Assembly: GCF_028737255.1 (NCBI RefSeq)
Contig: NZ_JAQZAN010000021.1
Span: 41,476-105,475 of the forward strand
Length of the DNA stretch: 64,000 nucleotides
Reading direction: 5' to 3'
From: Actinomycetospora straminea
GTDB lineage: Bacteria > Actinomycetota > Actinomycetes > Mycobacteriales > Pseudonocardiaceae
The notes below the pieces were generated by a model. That model was not told the origin of the DNA. It did not search any database and saw only the letters and a list, made by a program, of their open reading frames with translations. A program made the translations under genes and the position numbers. Shown piece by piece: positions 25,482 through 33,077 of the stretch. How positions within the stretch are numbered: position 1 is the stretch's first letter; every line of letters starts with the position of its first letter.

Positions 25482-27065
25482 GTGTCCGTCGACGACGGGG
25501 GCCCGGCCGGCGCGAGCGACGTGGGCGACGACGCCCGCAGCGACGCCGAGCTGATCGCGCTGCTGCGGGGGCGCGGCGCGGACCGCGACTCCACGGCCGC
25601 CTTCGGGACCCTCTACGCGCGCCACCAGCACGCCGCCCGGGCCCTGGCCCGCCAGCTCGCCCGCTCTCCCGTGGACGCCGACGACCTCGTCGCCGGCGCC
25701 TTCACGCGCATGCTCGAGGTGCTGCGCGCCGGGCGCGGCCCCACCGAGGCGTTCCGTGCGTACCTGCTGACCTCGGTGCGCCACCTCGCCTACGACCGCA
25801 GCCGCGCCGAGCGCCGCGTGGACCTCACCGACGACCTCACCGACGTCCACGGCGTCGACCCCGGCGGCACGATCGTCCCCTTCACCGACCCCGCACTCGC
25901 CGGCCTCGAGCGGACGATGGCCGCGCGGGCCTTCGCGACGCTGCCCGAGCGCTGGCAGGCGGTCCTCTGGCACCTCGAGGTCGAGGGCGACACCCCGGCG
26001 GACATCGCGCCGCTGTTCGGGCTGTCGGCCAACGCCGTGTCCGCGCTCGGCTACCGGGCGCGGGAGGGCCTGCGCCAGGCCTACCTGCAGCAGCACCTCG
26101 ACAGCGGCTCCGGACGCTGGGACCGCCGGCACCGCGAGACCGGCGAGAAGCTCGGCGCCTACACCCGCGGCGGCCTCGCGCGCCGGGAGGCCGAGCGGGT
26201 CGAGGCGCACCTCGCCGAGTGCCCCGAGTGCCGGGCCCTCGCCGACGAGCTGCGCGACGTCAACGCCGGGATGCTGCGCGCGGTGGTGGCGCCGCTGGTG
26301 CTCGGCGCGGGGGTGCTGGGCTACCTGGCCTCGCGCGGCTCGACCGGCGCGCTCGACGTGGCCAGCACCGGTGAGCTCGCCGTCGCCGGGGGCGGCGCGA
26401 TCGGTCTGCTCGGCGCGCTGACCGGGATCTCCGGCGCCGTCCGCCCGGTCCCGCCCGCACGCCTGCGCACGGTCGGCGTGATCGGCCTCGCCGGCGCGGT
26501 CGGCCTCGCGGCCGTCGTGCTGGGCGACGCCCTCGGGCCCCCGACCCCACCGGTGCAGGCCGTTCCCGCGCCGGTCCTGGTGCCGCCGGGGGTGCCGGGC
26601 GTGCCGGGCGTGCCGGCAGGGGCGCCGGGTGTGCCGGCGGCCCCGGGTCCGGGGGGCGCCTCGCCGGGTGCCGGGGCGTCGGTCGCCGACTCCGGGCCGA
26701 GGCCCGGGACCGCTCGGGCCCCGAGCGGTGCGCCGGCGCCGGAGGCCGTGCTCGCGATCCCGGGCCTCACCGACGAGGCCACCGACCCCGACCGCTCCGC
26801 CGGGACGCGCCGGACGACCCGACCCGTCGGCGCGGTGCGTGCCAGTGCCTCGGACCCGGCGACCACCGACCATGCACGCGCCACGCCCGCGGCACGCGCC
26901 ACGCCCGCGGCCCGCGGCACGACTGCCCGCACCGCCGCGGCCCGCCCCCGGCCCGCTGACCAGGGCTGCCTCGTCACCGCCCGGCTGCCCGTCGTCGGCG
27001 GGGCGGGCGTGATCTGCCGGACCGGCACCGCGGCCCGGGAGGCCTCACTAGACTCCGCCCGGTGA
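25482..27065 (+). CDS. ECF sigma factor fused to anti-sigma-like zinc finger and three membrane helices
   Basis: A 527-residue protein with an unusual domain order. Sigma region 2 spans about 40-110 (FGTLYARHQHAARAL, DADDLVAGAFTRMLEVL, LLTSVRHLAYDR), and region 4 about 145-205 (FATLPERWQAVLWHLEVEGD, then an HTH through LSANAVSALGYRAREGLRQA). Next comes a zf-HC2 type motif, H243-x3-C247-x2-C250, as in ZAS anti-sigma factors, then three hydrophobic spans near 265-286, 298-320 and 329-351. The tail (352-527) is Pro/Ala/Gly-rich, with PGVPGVPGVP repeats and two cysteines near the end. GTG 25482 follows GGGGGGAGG. So sigma factor and membrane anti-sigma elements are in one chain; release would need proteolysis or a conformational signal. 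The stop overlaps the gtrA-like start. Confidence 0.88.
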   Translation: MSVDDGGPAGASDVGDDARSDAELIALLRGRGADRDSTAAFGTLYARHQHAARALARQLARSPVDADDLVAGAFTRMLEVLRAGRGPTEAFRAYLLTSVRHLAYDRSRAERRVDLTDDLTDVHGVDPGGTIVPFTDPALAGLERTMAARAFATLPERWQAVLWHLEVEGDTPADIAPLFGLSANAVSALGYRAREGLRQAYLQQHLDSGSGRWDRRHRETGEKLGAYTRGGLARREAERVEAHLAECPECRALADELRDVNAGMLRAVVAPLVLGAGVLGYLASRGSTGALDVASTGELAVAGGGAIGLLGALTGISGAVRPVPPARLRTVGVIGLAGAVGLAAVVLGDALGPPTPPVQAVPAPVLVPPGVPGVPGVPAGAPGVPAAPGPGGASPGAGASVADSGPRPGTARAPSGAPAPEAVLAIPGLTDEATDPDRSAGTRRTTRPVGAVRASASDPATTDHARATPAARATPAARGTTARTAAARPRPADQGCLVTARLPVVGGAGVICRTGTAAREASLDSAR

Positions 27066-27547
27066 CGGTGCTGCGCGACGTGTCGGGCCGGGCCGCGCGC
27101 CTCGTCGACCGGCACGGCGAGCTGGTCAAGTTCGCCACCGTCGGCGCGATCACCTTCGTGGTCGACACGGCCGTGTTCGTCACCGCCAAATCCACGGTGC
27201 TCGAGCCCAAGCCCGTCACGGCGAAGGTCGTGGCGGTGCTGGTCGCGACCATCGTGGGCTACGTCCTCAACCGCGAGTGGTCCTTCCGCGCGCGCGGCGG
27301 GCTCGGGCGGCCCCACGAGGCGCTGCTGTACTTCGCCGTGTCCGGCGTCGCGCTGGCGATCAACGCCGCGCCGCTCGGGATCTCGCGCTACGTGCTCGAC
27401 CTCGCCACGCCCGCGGTGTCGACGCTGACCGAGCACGTCGCCGACCTGGTCAGCGCCCAGGTCGTCGGGACCCTCCTCGCGATGGTGTTCCGCTGGTGGG
27501 CGTTCCGGCGGTGGGTGTTCCCCGACGATCTCGTCCCGCTGCGGTAG
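27062..27547 (+). CDS. GtrA-family membrane protein
   Basis: A 161-residue protein with four hydrophobic segments: FATVGAITFVVDTAVFVTA, VVAVLVATIVGYVLNREWSF, YFAVSGVALAINAAPLGISR and VVGTLLAMVFRWWAFRRWVF. The motif NREWSFR after the second helix and RWWAFRRWVF at the end are GtrA hallmarks. Family members help move polyprenyl-phosphate-linked sugars across the membrane; the mycobacterial homologue at this place is Rv3277. GTG 27062 overlaps the stop of the ECF sigma fusion by 4 nt, so both membrane proteins are made together, which suggests that the regulator may respond to envelope state. Confidence 0.92.
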   Translation: MTVLRDVSGRAARLVDRHGELVKFATVGAITFVVDTAVFVTAKSTVLEPKPVTAKVVAVLVATIVGYVLNREWSFRARGGLGRPHEALLYFAVSGVALAINAAPLGISRYVLDLATPAVSTLTEHVADLVSAQVVGTLLAMVFRWWAFRRWVFPDDLVPLR

Positions 27548-27780
27548 CCAGGCGAACGCTCGTCGTGACCGCCCCGACCCCCGATCGGAGGACGGCTCTC
27601 CGCCGACCGATGTCGGGTCGGCCACCGCATGCCGAGATCGACGACCGCCGGTCTCCGAGGTGGAGCCGGTCGTCGCCCGAACGCGGAGGGGATTCCAAGG
27701 TTCTTGATACCGTCGGTACCGCTCGGCCGGGGAGGGCTCAGGCGGGCCGGGCCTGGACAGGACGCGGAGGAGGACCAGCT

Positions 27781-28038
27781 GTGCCGAAGCTCCCGTGCCC
27801 GCATCGCACCGCCGGCCGGGACGTCACCGCCGATCCCCTGCTCGACGCCGACGGGCTCGAGCAGTGCGACGGGCTGATGGTCCTGGTCCTCGACCCCGTG
27901 ACCGGTGCCGCCGACACCTACGGCCCGTACCCCGCCCCCCGCGCCCGCGAGGAGGCCCACGGACGCCGCCGGGAGCTCGACGCCGAGGACCTCACCGAGG
28001 TCACCGTGGCGCTGGTCCGCCACCACCGCCCCCGCTGA
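27781..28038 (+). CDS. Small uncharacterised protein
   Basis: An 85-residue soluble protein that begins at GTG 27781 behind a near-ideal ribosome site (GGAGGAGG, 27765-27772). The middle MVLVLDPVTGAADTYGPYP looks like a beta-strand pair carrying a conserved-looking DPVTG turn, and the C-terminus RRRELDAEDLTEVTVALVRH is helix then strand. CPHRT near the N-terminus holds one Cys. No known domain could be assigned. About 233 bp of non-coding DNA separates it from the GtrA gene, so it has its own promoter. The convergent SDR gene ends 51 bp away, across a 15-bp tandem repeat. Confidence 0.6.
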   Translation: MPKLPCPHRTAGRDVTADPLLDADGLEQCDGLMVLVLDPVTGAADTYGPYPAPRAREEAHGRRRELDAEDLTEVTVALVRHHRPR

Positions 28039-28042
28039 CGCG

Positions 28043-28102
28043 CCTCACCCGACGTCTCCTCACCCGACGTCTCCTCACCCGACGTCTCCTCACCCGACGT
28101 CG
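28043..28102. repeat. Four 15-bp tandem repeats at the convergent 3' ends
   Basis: Four copies of CCTCACCCGACGTCT, the last differing in its final base, occupy the gap between the small gene and the SDR gene and run over the SDR stop codon (28090-28092). Because the unit is a multiple of 3, copies added or lost change the C-terminus of a read-through frame without shifting it. Each copy contains the palindrome GACGTC. Confidence 0.9.
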
Positions 28103-28938
28103 TCCCGGTCGGTCGACGTCGACACGGGCTCCCAGCGCTCGAGGTCGTCGGCGATCCGGGTGAGCCGCGCCCGGATCCCGCTCACCGCGTCCTGCCCGAG
28201 CGGGAGCCGCAGCGGCGCGTCGTCGGCGTCGAGCACGCGGAGGATGGCGGCTGCGGCCTTGTCCGGGTCGCCGGGCTGGCGGCCGTCGTTGCCGGCGACG
28301 AACGCCCGTGTCGGGCCGACCGTGTCCTCGTACTCCGGCATCGGCGTCGAGAGCACCGCCGCGCCGGGGCGGAAGAGCTCGGTGCGGAACGCGCCCGGCT
28401 CGACGATGAGGAACCGGACGTGGGGGCACTCGTCGACGAGGGTCTCGACCAGGCCTTCGATCGCGAACTTCGTCGCGCAGTAGACCCCGAAGCCGGGCAG
28501 GGTGACCTGCCCGCCGACCGACGACATCAGCACGACCGCGCCCTGGCCCTGCGCGCGGAAGTGCGGCAGCGCGGCCCGGGTGAGCAGTGCCGGGCCCATC
28601 GTGTGCAGGTCGAACAGCGCGCGCAGCTCGTCCTCGGTGGTCTCCTCGAGCGCGCCGACCTGCGTGCGCCCGGCGTTGTTGACCAGCACGTCGAGACGCC
28701 CGTGGCGGGCGACGACGTCGTCGACGGCCGCGGTGAGGTCGGCGGCCGGTCCGGTGACGTCGAGGGCGAGGGGCTCGACGCGGTCGGGGTGGGCGGCGGC
28801 GAGCTCGGCGAGGGCCTCGGTGCGGCGCGCGGCCGCGACCACGGTGTCGCCGGCCGCGACCGCGGCGTCGGTGATCGCGCGGCCAAACCCGCTCGAGGCG
28901 CCGGTGACGAGCCAGACGCGGTGTCGTGGGGAGGTCAC
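28090..28938 (-). CDS. Short-chain dehydrogenase/reductase
   Basis: A 282-residue classical SDR. VWLVTGASSGFGRAITDAA is the NAD(P)-binding TGxxxGxG loop; an AARRTEAL basic patch after strand 2 favours NADPH; LVNNAG is the NNAG motif; MSSVGG supplies the catalytic Ser and YCATKFAIEG the Tyr-x-x-x-Lys pair; VEPGAFRTEL is the usual PG motif. The substrate is unknown; the closest layout is the group of SDRs named only as oxidoreductases. It is divergent from a LysR gene across 61 bp that carries a palindrome repeated at the LysR start, so control by that regulator is likely. The GTG start is weakly supported by a G-rich upstream run. Confidence 0.9.
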   Translation of the reverse strand: MTSPRHRVWLVTGASSGFGRAITDAAVAAGDTVVAAARRTEALAELAAAHPDRVEPLALDVTGPAADLTAAVDDVVARHGRLDVLVNNAGRTQVGALEETTEDELRALFDLHTMGPALLTRAALPHFRAQGQGAVVLMSSVGGQVTLPGFGVYCATKFAIEGLVETLVDECPHVRFLIVEPGAFRTELFRPGAAVLSTPMPEYEDTVGPTRAFVAGNDGRQPGDPDKAAAAILRVLDADDAPLRLPLGQDAVSGIRARLTRIADDLERWEPVSTSTDRDDVG

Positions 28939-28964
28939 GGCGCCGACCCTCCCCGCGGGCCGAC

Positions 28965-28974
28965 TGGACGTCCA
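28965..28974. promoter_or_regulatory. Palindrome TGGACGTCCA, copy 1 (candidate LysR site)
   Basis: A perfect 10-bp palindrome in the middle of the SDR/LysR divergent promoter, 27 bp upstream of the SDR start and 26 bp upstream of the LysR start. An identical copy overlaps the LysR start codon 36 bp away. Confidence 0.55.
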
Positions 28975-28999
28975 AGACCAGGTGCGATCACCTTCGGCT

Positions 29000-29878
29000 A
29001 TGGACGTCCACTCCCGCGACCTGCGCTACTTCGTCGCTGTCGCCGAGGAACGCCACGTCACGCGCGCGGCCGCCCGGCTGCACGTCTCGCAGCCCGCGCT
29101 GAGCAAGCAGCTGCGCGCGCTCGAGCGCCAGGTCGGCGCCGAGCTGCTGCACCGACTCCCGCACGGCGTCGAGCTGACGGCGGCCGGCGAGGCGCTGCTG
29201 CCGCACGCGCGGGCGGTGCTCGCGCGCACCGACGACGCCGCCCGCGACGTGGCCGCCGCCGCGCGACGCCTCGTGGTGGGCGTGAGCACGGGGGTCGGGC
29301 GGGGCCTGCTGCCGGCCGTGCGCTCGCGGCTCGCGGTCGCCGAGGCGCCGGTGGAGCCGCAGGTGCGCGCGGTGGCCTGGGACGACGCGAGCGCGGGTCT
29401 CGCCGACGGCGGCAGCGACGTCGCCGTGGCGTGGGCGCCGGTGCCGGGGCGGGTGCGCACGCTCGAGCTCGCGCGCGAGCCGATCGGGGTGGCGCTCCCC
29501 CCGGGCCACCCGCTCGCGGGGCGGGACGCGGTGCCGTTCGCGGCCCTGCTCGACGAGCCCTTCCTCGCGCTGCCCCCGGAAGCCGGGCCGCTGCGGGCGT
29601 CGTGGCTCGCCGAGGCCCACCGCCGCGGGCGCCCGGCGCGGGTCGGCGGGGAGGTGCGCTCGATGGAGGAGACCCACGAGGCGCTGCTCGACGGGCGCGG
29701 CGTGGTGCTCCTCGCGATCGGCAACGCCCCGGCGCTCGCCCGCGACGGCGTCACCGTGGTGCGGGTCGACGACCTGCCGCCGTGCGTGCTCGTCCTCGCC
29801 TGGCGCGCCGACGACCGCCGGCCCGCGGTCCGCGCCTACGTCGAGGCGTGCCGGGAGGTGCTGGCGGCCCGGGCGTGA
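29000..29878 (+). CDS. LysR-family transcriptional regulator
   Basis: A 292-residue regulator. The N-terminal winged HTH reads LRYFVAVAEERHVTRAAARL then HVSQPALSKQLRALERQVG, the LysR signature. The effector domain has the two-lobe periplasmic-binding fold (VVGVSTGVGRGLLPAV; LAREPIGVALPPGHPLAG). The ATG at 29000 lies inside a second copy of TGGACGTCCA, which suggests repression of its own translation or transcription by binding there. It probably regulates the divergent SDR gene, the usual LysR arrangement. The effector cannot be inferred. It converges with the histidine kinase gene (13 bp between stops). Confidence 0.93.
   Translation: MDVHSRDLRYFVAVAEERHVTRAAARLHVSQPALSKQLRALERQVGAELLHRLPHGVELTAAGEALLPHARAVLARTDDAARDVAAAARRLVVGVSTGVGRGLLPAVRSRLAVAEAPVEPQVRAVAWDDASAGLADGGSDVAVAWAPVPGRVRTLELAREPIGVALPPGHPLAGRDAVPFAALLDEPFLALPPEAGPLRASWLAEAHRRGRPARVGGEVRSMEETHEALLDGRGVVLLAIGNAPALARDGVTVVRVDDLPPCVLVLAWRADDRRPAVRAYVEACREVLAARA
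29001..29010. promoter_or_regulatory. Palindrome TGGACGTCCA, copy 2, over the LysR start codon
   Basis: Identical to the copy at 28965-28974 and overlapping the second and third bases of the ATG. Part is coding (Met-Asp-Val-His), so sequence identity is not forced by the protein. The 36-bp offset puts both sites near the same DNA face if the helix is 10.5 bp per turn with slight bending. Confidence 0.5.
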
Positions 29879-29891
29879 GCGGTTGCCCCGC

Positions 29892-31172
29892 TCAGCGCGG
29901 CCCCGTCGTGGGCAGCGGGCGCGGGGCGGCGACGGTCCGGTCGGTGCGGGGCACGGGCAGGAACACCGCGAAGGTCGCGGGCCGGGTGCGGGCGAGCTCG
30001 AGGCGCCCGCCGTCGGCCTCGACCAGCGCGCGGGCCAGGGCCAGCCCGAAGCCGGTCGACGCCGCCCCGGACACCCCGCGGTCGAACACGTGCGGCGCGA
30101 GCTCGGGCGGGACGCCCTCGCCGTGGTCGGCGACCTCGACGACGATCGTGTCGTTGTCCGACAGGCGCGCCGAGAGCGTGATCGTCCCCCGACCGTGGCG
30201 CAGGGCGTTGTCGACGAGCACCCCGAGCGCCTCCCGCAGCCGCCCCGACGTGGCGCGCGCGACAAGCCCCTCCGGCGTGCGCACGCGGATCGCGCGGCTC
30301 TCGGCGCGCAGCGGGTCACGCCACTCGTCGGCGACGGCCTCCAGCTCGCCCGCCACCTCCAGCGGCGCCGCCCCGGCCGCGCGGGCCTCGCGGGCCGAGG
30401 CGAGGAGCTCGTCGAGCACCTCGGCGAGCCGCTCGGCCTGCTCCAGGGCCGCCGCGCCCTCCGCGGAGACCTGGTCGTCGGGGTGGGCCGCGAGCTCGTC
30501 GAGGCGCAGCTGCAGGGCGGTCAGGCGGCTGCGCAGCTGGTGGGACACGTCGCCGACCAGCTCGCGCTCGCGCTGGAGCAGCTCGGCGAGCGCCGCGGCC
30601 GAGGAGTCGAGGACGTCGGACACCCGGTCGAGCTCGGGAATGCCGTGGCGGTGGGGCGCGGGCCGGAAGTCGCCGGCGCCGAGGCGGGCGGCGCGCCCGG
30701 CCACCTGCTGGAGCGGGTCGGCCAGCCGCCGGGCGGTCAGCGTCGCCACCACCGCCCCCACGGCCACCGACAGCAGCACCGCCGCGAGCACCAGCGCCGT
30801 CGCCTGCAGCTGGCGCGCCCGCATCTCGGTGATCGGCTCCGAGAGCACCGCCGACCCCGAGAGCCCGAACGGCAGGGTCTCGCTGACGGTCGGCCCCGGG
30901 GCCAGCTCGCCCAGCGTGCTCGTGCCCCGCGGCGTGCGGACCACCAACGACCCGCCCGGCGGGACCGCGATCCCGACGGCGCTGAGGTCCACCGGCCGCT
31001 CGCCCGACACCTGCGAGTCGAGCGTCGCGACGACCTGCCGCAGCCGTGAGTTGATGTCGGCGCGCGTGAAGTCCTCGACCAGCCGCCACGTCGTGAGTGC
31101 CAGCGGACCGCCCAGCACCGCCACCGTGATGGTGACGACGATGAGCGTCGAGACGAGGATCCGGCGTCGCAC
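29892..31172 (-). CDS. Sensor histidine kinase
   Basis: A 426-residue membrane kinase. Transmembrane helices at about 5-28 and 122-145 flank an extracytoplasmic loop of about 90 residues with no known sensor fold. After a HAMP-like stretch come the DHp domain with LVGDVSHQLRSRLTALQLRL (phosphoryl His at residue 211) and the ATPase domain: N-box GVLVDNALRHGRG (Asn 322), G1 box VEVADHGEGVPPE and G2 GFGLALARALVEADGG. It follows its response regulator by 9 bp on the same strand. The layout is close to CseC/BaeS-like envelope sensors, but the signal is unknown. Confidence 0.93.
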   Translation of the reverse strand: MRRRILVSTLIVVTITVAVLGGPLALTTWRLVEDFTRADINSRLRQVVATLDSQVSGERPVDLSAVGIAVPPGGSLVVRTPRGTSTLGELAPGPTVSETLPFGLSGSAVLSEPITEMRARQLQATALVLAAVLLSVAVGAVVATLTARRLADPLQQVAGRAARLGAGDFRPAPHRHGIPELDRVSDVLDSSAAALAELLQRERELVGDVSHQLRSRLTALQLRLDELAAHPDDQVSAEGAAALEQAERLAEVLDELLASAREARAAGAAPLEVAGELEAVADEWRDPLRAESRAIRVRTPEGLVARATSGRLREALGVLVDNALRHGRGTITLSARLSDNDTIVVEVADHGEGVPPELAPHVFDRGVSGAASTGFGLALARALVEADGGRLELARTRPATFAVFLPVPRTDRTVAAPRPLPTTGPR

Positions 31173-31181
31173 GGGCGGGCC

Positions 31182-31853
31182 CTAGGTGTTGAAGCGGAAC
31201 CCGACCCCGCGCACCGTGCTGATGCGCTTCCCGCCGACCCCGCCGCCCTCGTCGGCGAGCTTGCGGCGCAGCCACGACATGTGCATGTCCAGGGTCTTGG
31301 AGGTCTTCATCTCGGGGTCGTTCCAGACCTCGCGGAGGATCTCCTCCCGGGACACCACCTGCCCGGCGTGGGCCATGAGCACCCGGAGCAGCTCGAACTC
31401 CTTGTTGGCCAGGCCGACCTCGACCCCGTCGACCGTGACCCGCCGCGCCGACGGCTCCAGGCGCACCCCGCCCGCGTCGAGCACCTCGGGAGCGCGGCGG
31501 CGCAGCAGCGCCCGCACCCGAGCCAGGAGCTCGGCGAGCCGGAAGGGCTTGCCCACGTAGTCGTCCGCGCCCGCGTCCAGGCCGACGACGAAGTCGACCT
31601 CGTCGGTGCGCGCGGTGAGCATGAGCACCGGCAGGTCCGGCTGGTCGGCGCGCACCCGCCGGCACACCTCGAGCCCGTCCATCCCCGGCAGGCCGAGGTC
31701 CAGCACCATGAGGTCCGGCCCGGCGGCGCCCGCTCGGTGGAGCGCGGCCTGACCGTCGCCGACGACGTCGACCTCGTAGCCCTCGCGCTGCAGCGCGCGG
31801 GAGAGGGGTCCGGCGATCGCCGCGTCGTCCTCGACGAGCAGCACGGTGGTCAC
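31182..31853 (-). CDS. OmpR-family response regulator
   Basis: A 223-residue regulator partnered with the histidine kinase encoded just downstream. The receiver shows VLLVEDDAAIAGPL with the acidic pair, VLDLGLPGMDG with the phosphorylated Asp at residue 52, LTARTDE with the conserved Thr, and DYVGKPF with the conserved Lys. The C-terminal winged HTH (about 130-223) contains FELLRVLMAHAGQVVSREE, then ILREVW, and ends in ISTVRGVGFRFNT. GTG 31853 is the start. It lies back-to-back with hisN (49 bp between starts). Confidence 0.95.
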   Translation of the reverse strand: MTTVLLVEDDAAIAGPLSRALQREGYEVDVVGDGQAALHRAGAAGPDLMVLDLGLPGMDGLEVCRRVRADQPDLPVLMLTARTDEVDFVVGLDAGADDYVGKPFRLAELLARVRALLRRRAPEVLDAGGVRLEPSARRVTVDGVEVGLANKEFELLRVLMAHAGQVVSREEILREVWNDPEMKTSKTLDMHMSWLRRKLADEGGGVGGKRISTVRGVGFRFNT

Positions 31854-31902
31854 GGCGCCACAGTAGCCCCGGGGGTGCGGAGTCCTGGCACGATCGCCCG
31901 CC

Positions 31903-32760
31903 ATGAGCTCCGCCGGGCCCGCCGACCTCGATCCCGCCGCCGACCTCCCCGCCGACCTCCCCGCCGACCTCCCCGCCGACCTCGACAGCGACCTCGCGCT
32001 CGCCCTCTCGCTCGCGGACGCCGCCGACGCGGTGACCCTGCCCCGCTTCCGCGCCGTGGACCTGCACGTGGAGCGCAAGCCCGACCGCACCCCGGTGACC
32101 GACGCCGACACCGCCTGCGAGGACCGCCTGCGCGCCGTGCTCGCCGCCCACCGACCCGACGACGACGTCCTCGGCGAGGAGCGCGGCGGCAGCCTCGGCG
32201 CCGGGCGGGTGTGGGTGATCGACCCGATCGACGGCACCAAGAACTTCTCCCGCGGCATCCCGGTGTGGGCGACCCTCGTCGCGCTCGTGGCGGACGGCCG
32301 CCCCGTCGTCGGCGTCGTCAGTGCCCCCGCCCTGCAGCGGCGCTGGTGGGCCGCGGCGGGCCGGGGCGCCCACACCAGCGATCCCGCCCGCGGCGTGGAC
32401 GCGGCGCCGCTCGCGGTGTCCGGCGTCGGGGCCCTCGAGGACGCCTACGCGTCCACCACCGACCTCGAGTACTGGCGCACGATCGACCGCCAGGACCAGT
32501 GGCTCGCCCTGACCCGCGCGTGCTGGGAGAGCCGCGCGTTCGGCGACTTCTGGCACCACTGCCTCGTCGCCGAGGGCGTCCTCGACCTCGCCGTCGAGCC
32601 CGCCGCCAACACCTGGGACCTCGCGGCCGCACAGGTCCTCGTCGAGGAGGCGGGCGGTCGGCTCACGGACCTCACCGGCGCCGCGCGCCCCGACGGGGGC
32701 GACTCGCTGACCACCAACGGCCTCCTGCACGACGCCGCCCTGGAGATCGTCCGCCGCTAG
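31903..32760 (+). CDS. hisN: Inositol-monophosphatase-family phosphatase, probable histidinol-phosphatase
   Basis: A 285-residue Mg-dependent phosphatase. GEERGG supplies the first metal Glu, VWVIDPIDGTKNFSRGIPVW is the DP(I)DGT motif with the bound metal and nucleophilic water, and NTWDLAAAQVLVEEAGGRL is the second WD motif. The residues after the DGT motif (KNFSRG) are typical of the actinobacterial histidinol-phosphatase group rather than SuhB, so the last step of histidine phosphate removal is likely. Near the N-terminus a 12-bp repeat (GCCGACCTCCCC) encodes a short DLPA run (31939-31986). Its TAG stop shares CTAG with the convergent small gene. Confidence 0.85.
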   Translation: MSSAGPADLDPAADLPADLPADLPADLDSDLALALSLADAADAVTLPRFRAVDLHVERKPDRTPVTDADTACEDRLRAVLAAHRPDDDVLGEERGGSLGAGRVWVIDPIDGTKNFSRGIPVWATLVALVADGRPVVGVVSAPALQRRWWAAAGRGAHTSDPARGVDAAPLAVSGVGALEDAYASTTDLEYWRTIDRQDQWLALTRACWESRAFGDFWHHCLVAEGVLDLAVEPAANTWDLAAAQVLVEEAGGRLTDLTGAARPDGGDSLTTNGLLHDAALEIVRR

Positions 32761-33017
32761 CCGGACGACCCCGCGAGCCGCGCCCACACCAGCCGCCCGA
32801 ACAGCGAGAAGCACGCGGCCGACTCGTCGTCGAACCGCGTCCACTCGAACCGCCCACCACGCTCGCACCAGAACACCTCCCAGCTCCCGTCCTCGGTCTC
32901 GTCCACCCCGGGCACGGGCCGCACGCACCACGCCCGCTCGACCTCGGCGCCCACGCTGACCGCGGCCCCGGCCACCCCGGCCGCGGCCAGCCAGCCCGCC
33001 AGCTCACCGGCTCGCAC
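32757..33017 (-). CDS. Small conserved-looking protein of unknown function
   Basis: About 86 residues. The core AWCVRPVPGVDETEDG, then WEVFWCERGGRFEWTRFD and DESAACFSLFGRLVWARLAG, has the aromatic pattern of a compact alpha/beta domain seen as an uncharacterised family in actinobacteria. GTG 33017 is used as start; no good ribosome site is visible, and the start is uncertain. Its stop overlaps the stop of hisN on CTAG. It is divergent from the MaoC gene, with 60 bp between starts. No function can be assigned. Confidence 0.6.
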   Translation of the reverse strand: MRAGELAGWLAAAGVAGAAVSVGAEVERAWCVRPVPGVDETEDGSWEVFWCERGGRFEWTRFDDESAACFSLFGRLVWARLAGSSG

Positions 33018-33077
33018 ACCGGGTTCGACGCAGCCGACCGCCGAGCGGTTCCGCCGAGGACTGGCACGATCACCGTC

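Noticed and set aside
28043..28102. CRISPR-like array
   Set aside because: Directly adjoining 15-bp repeats without spacers, only four copies and no cas genes.
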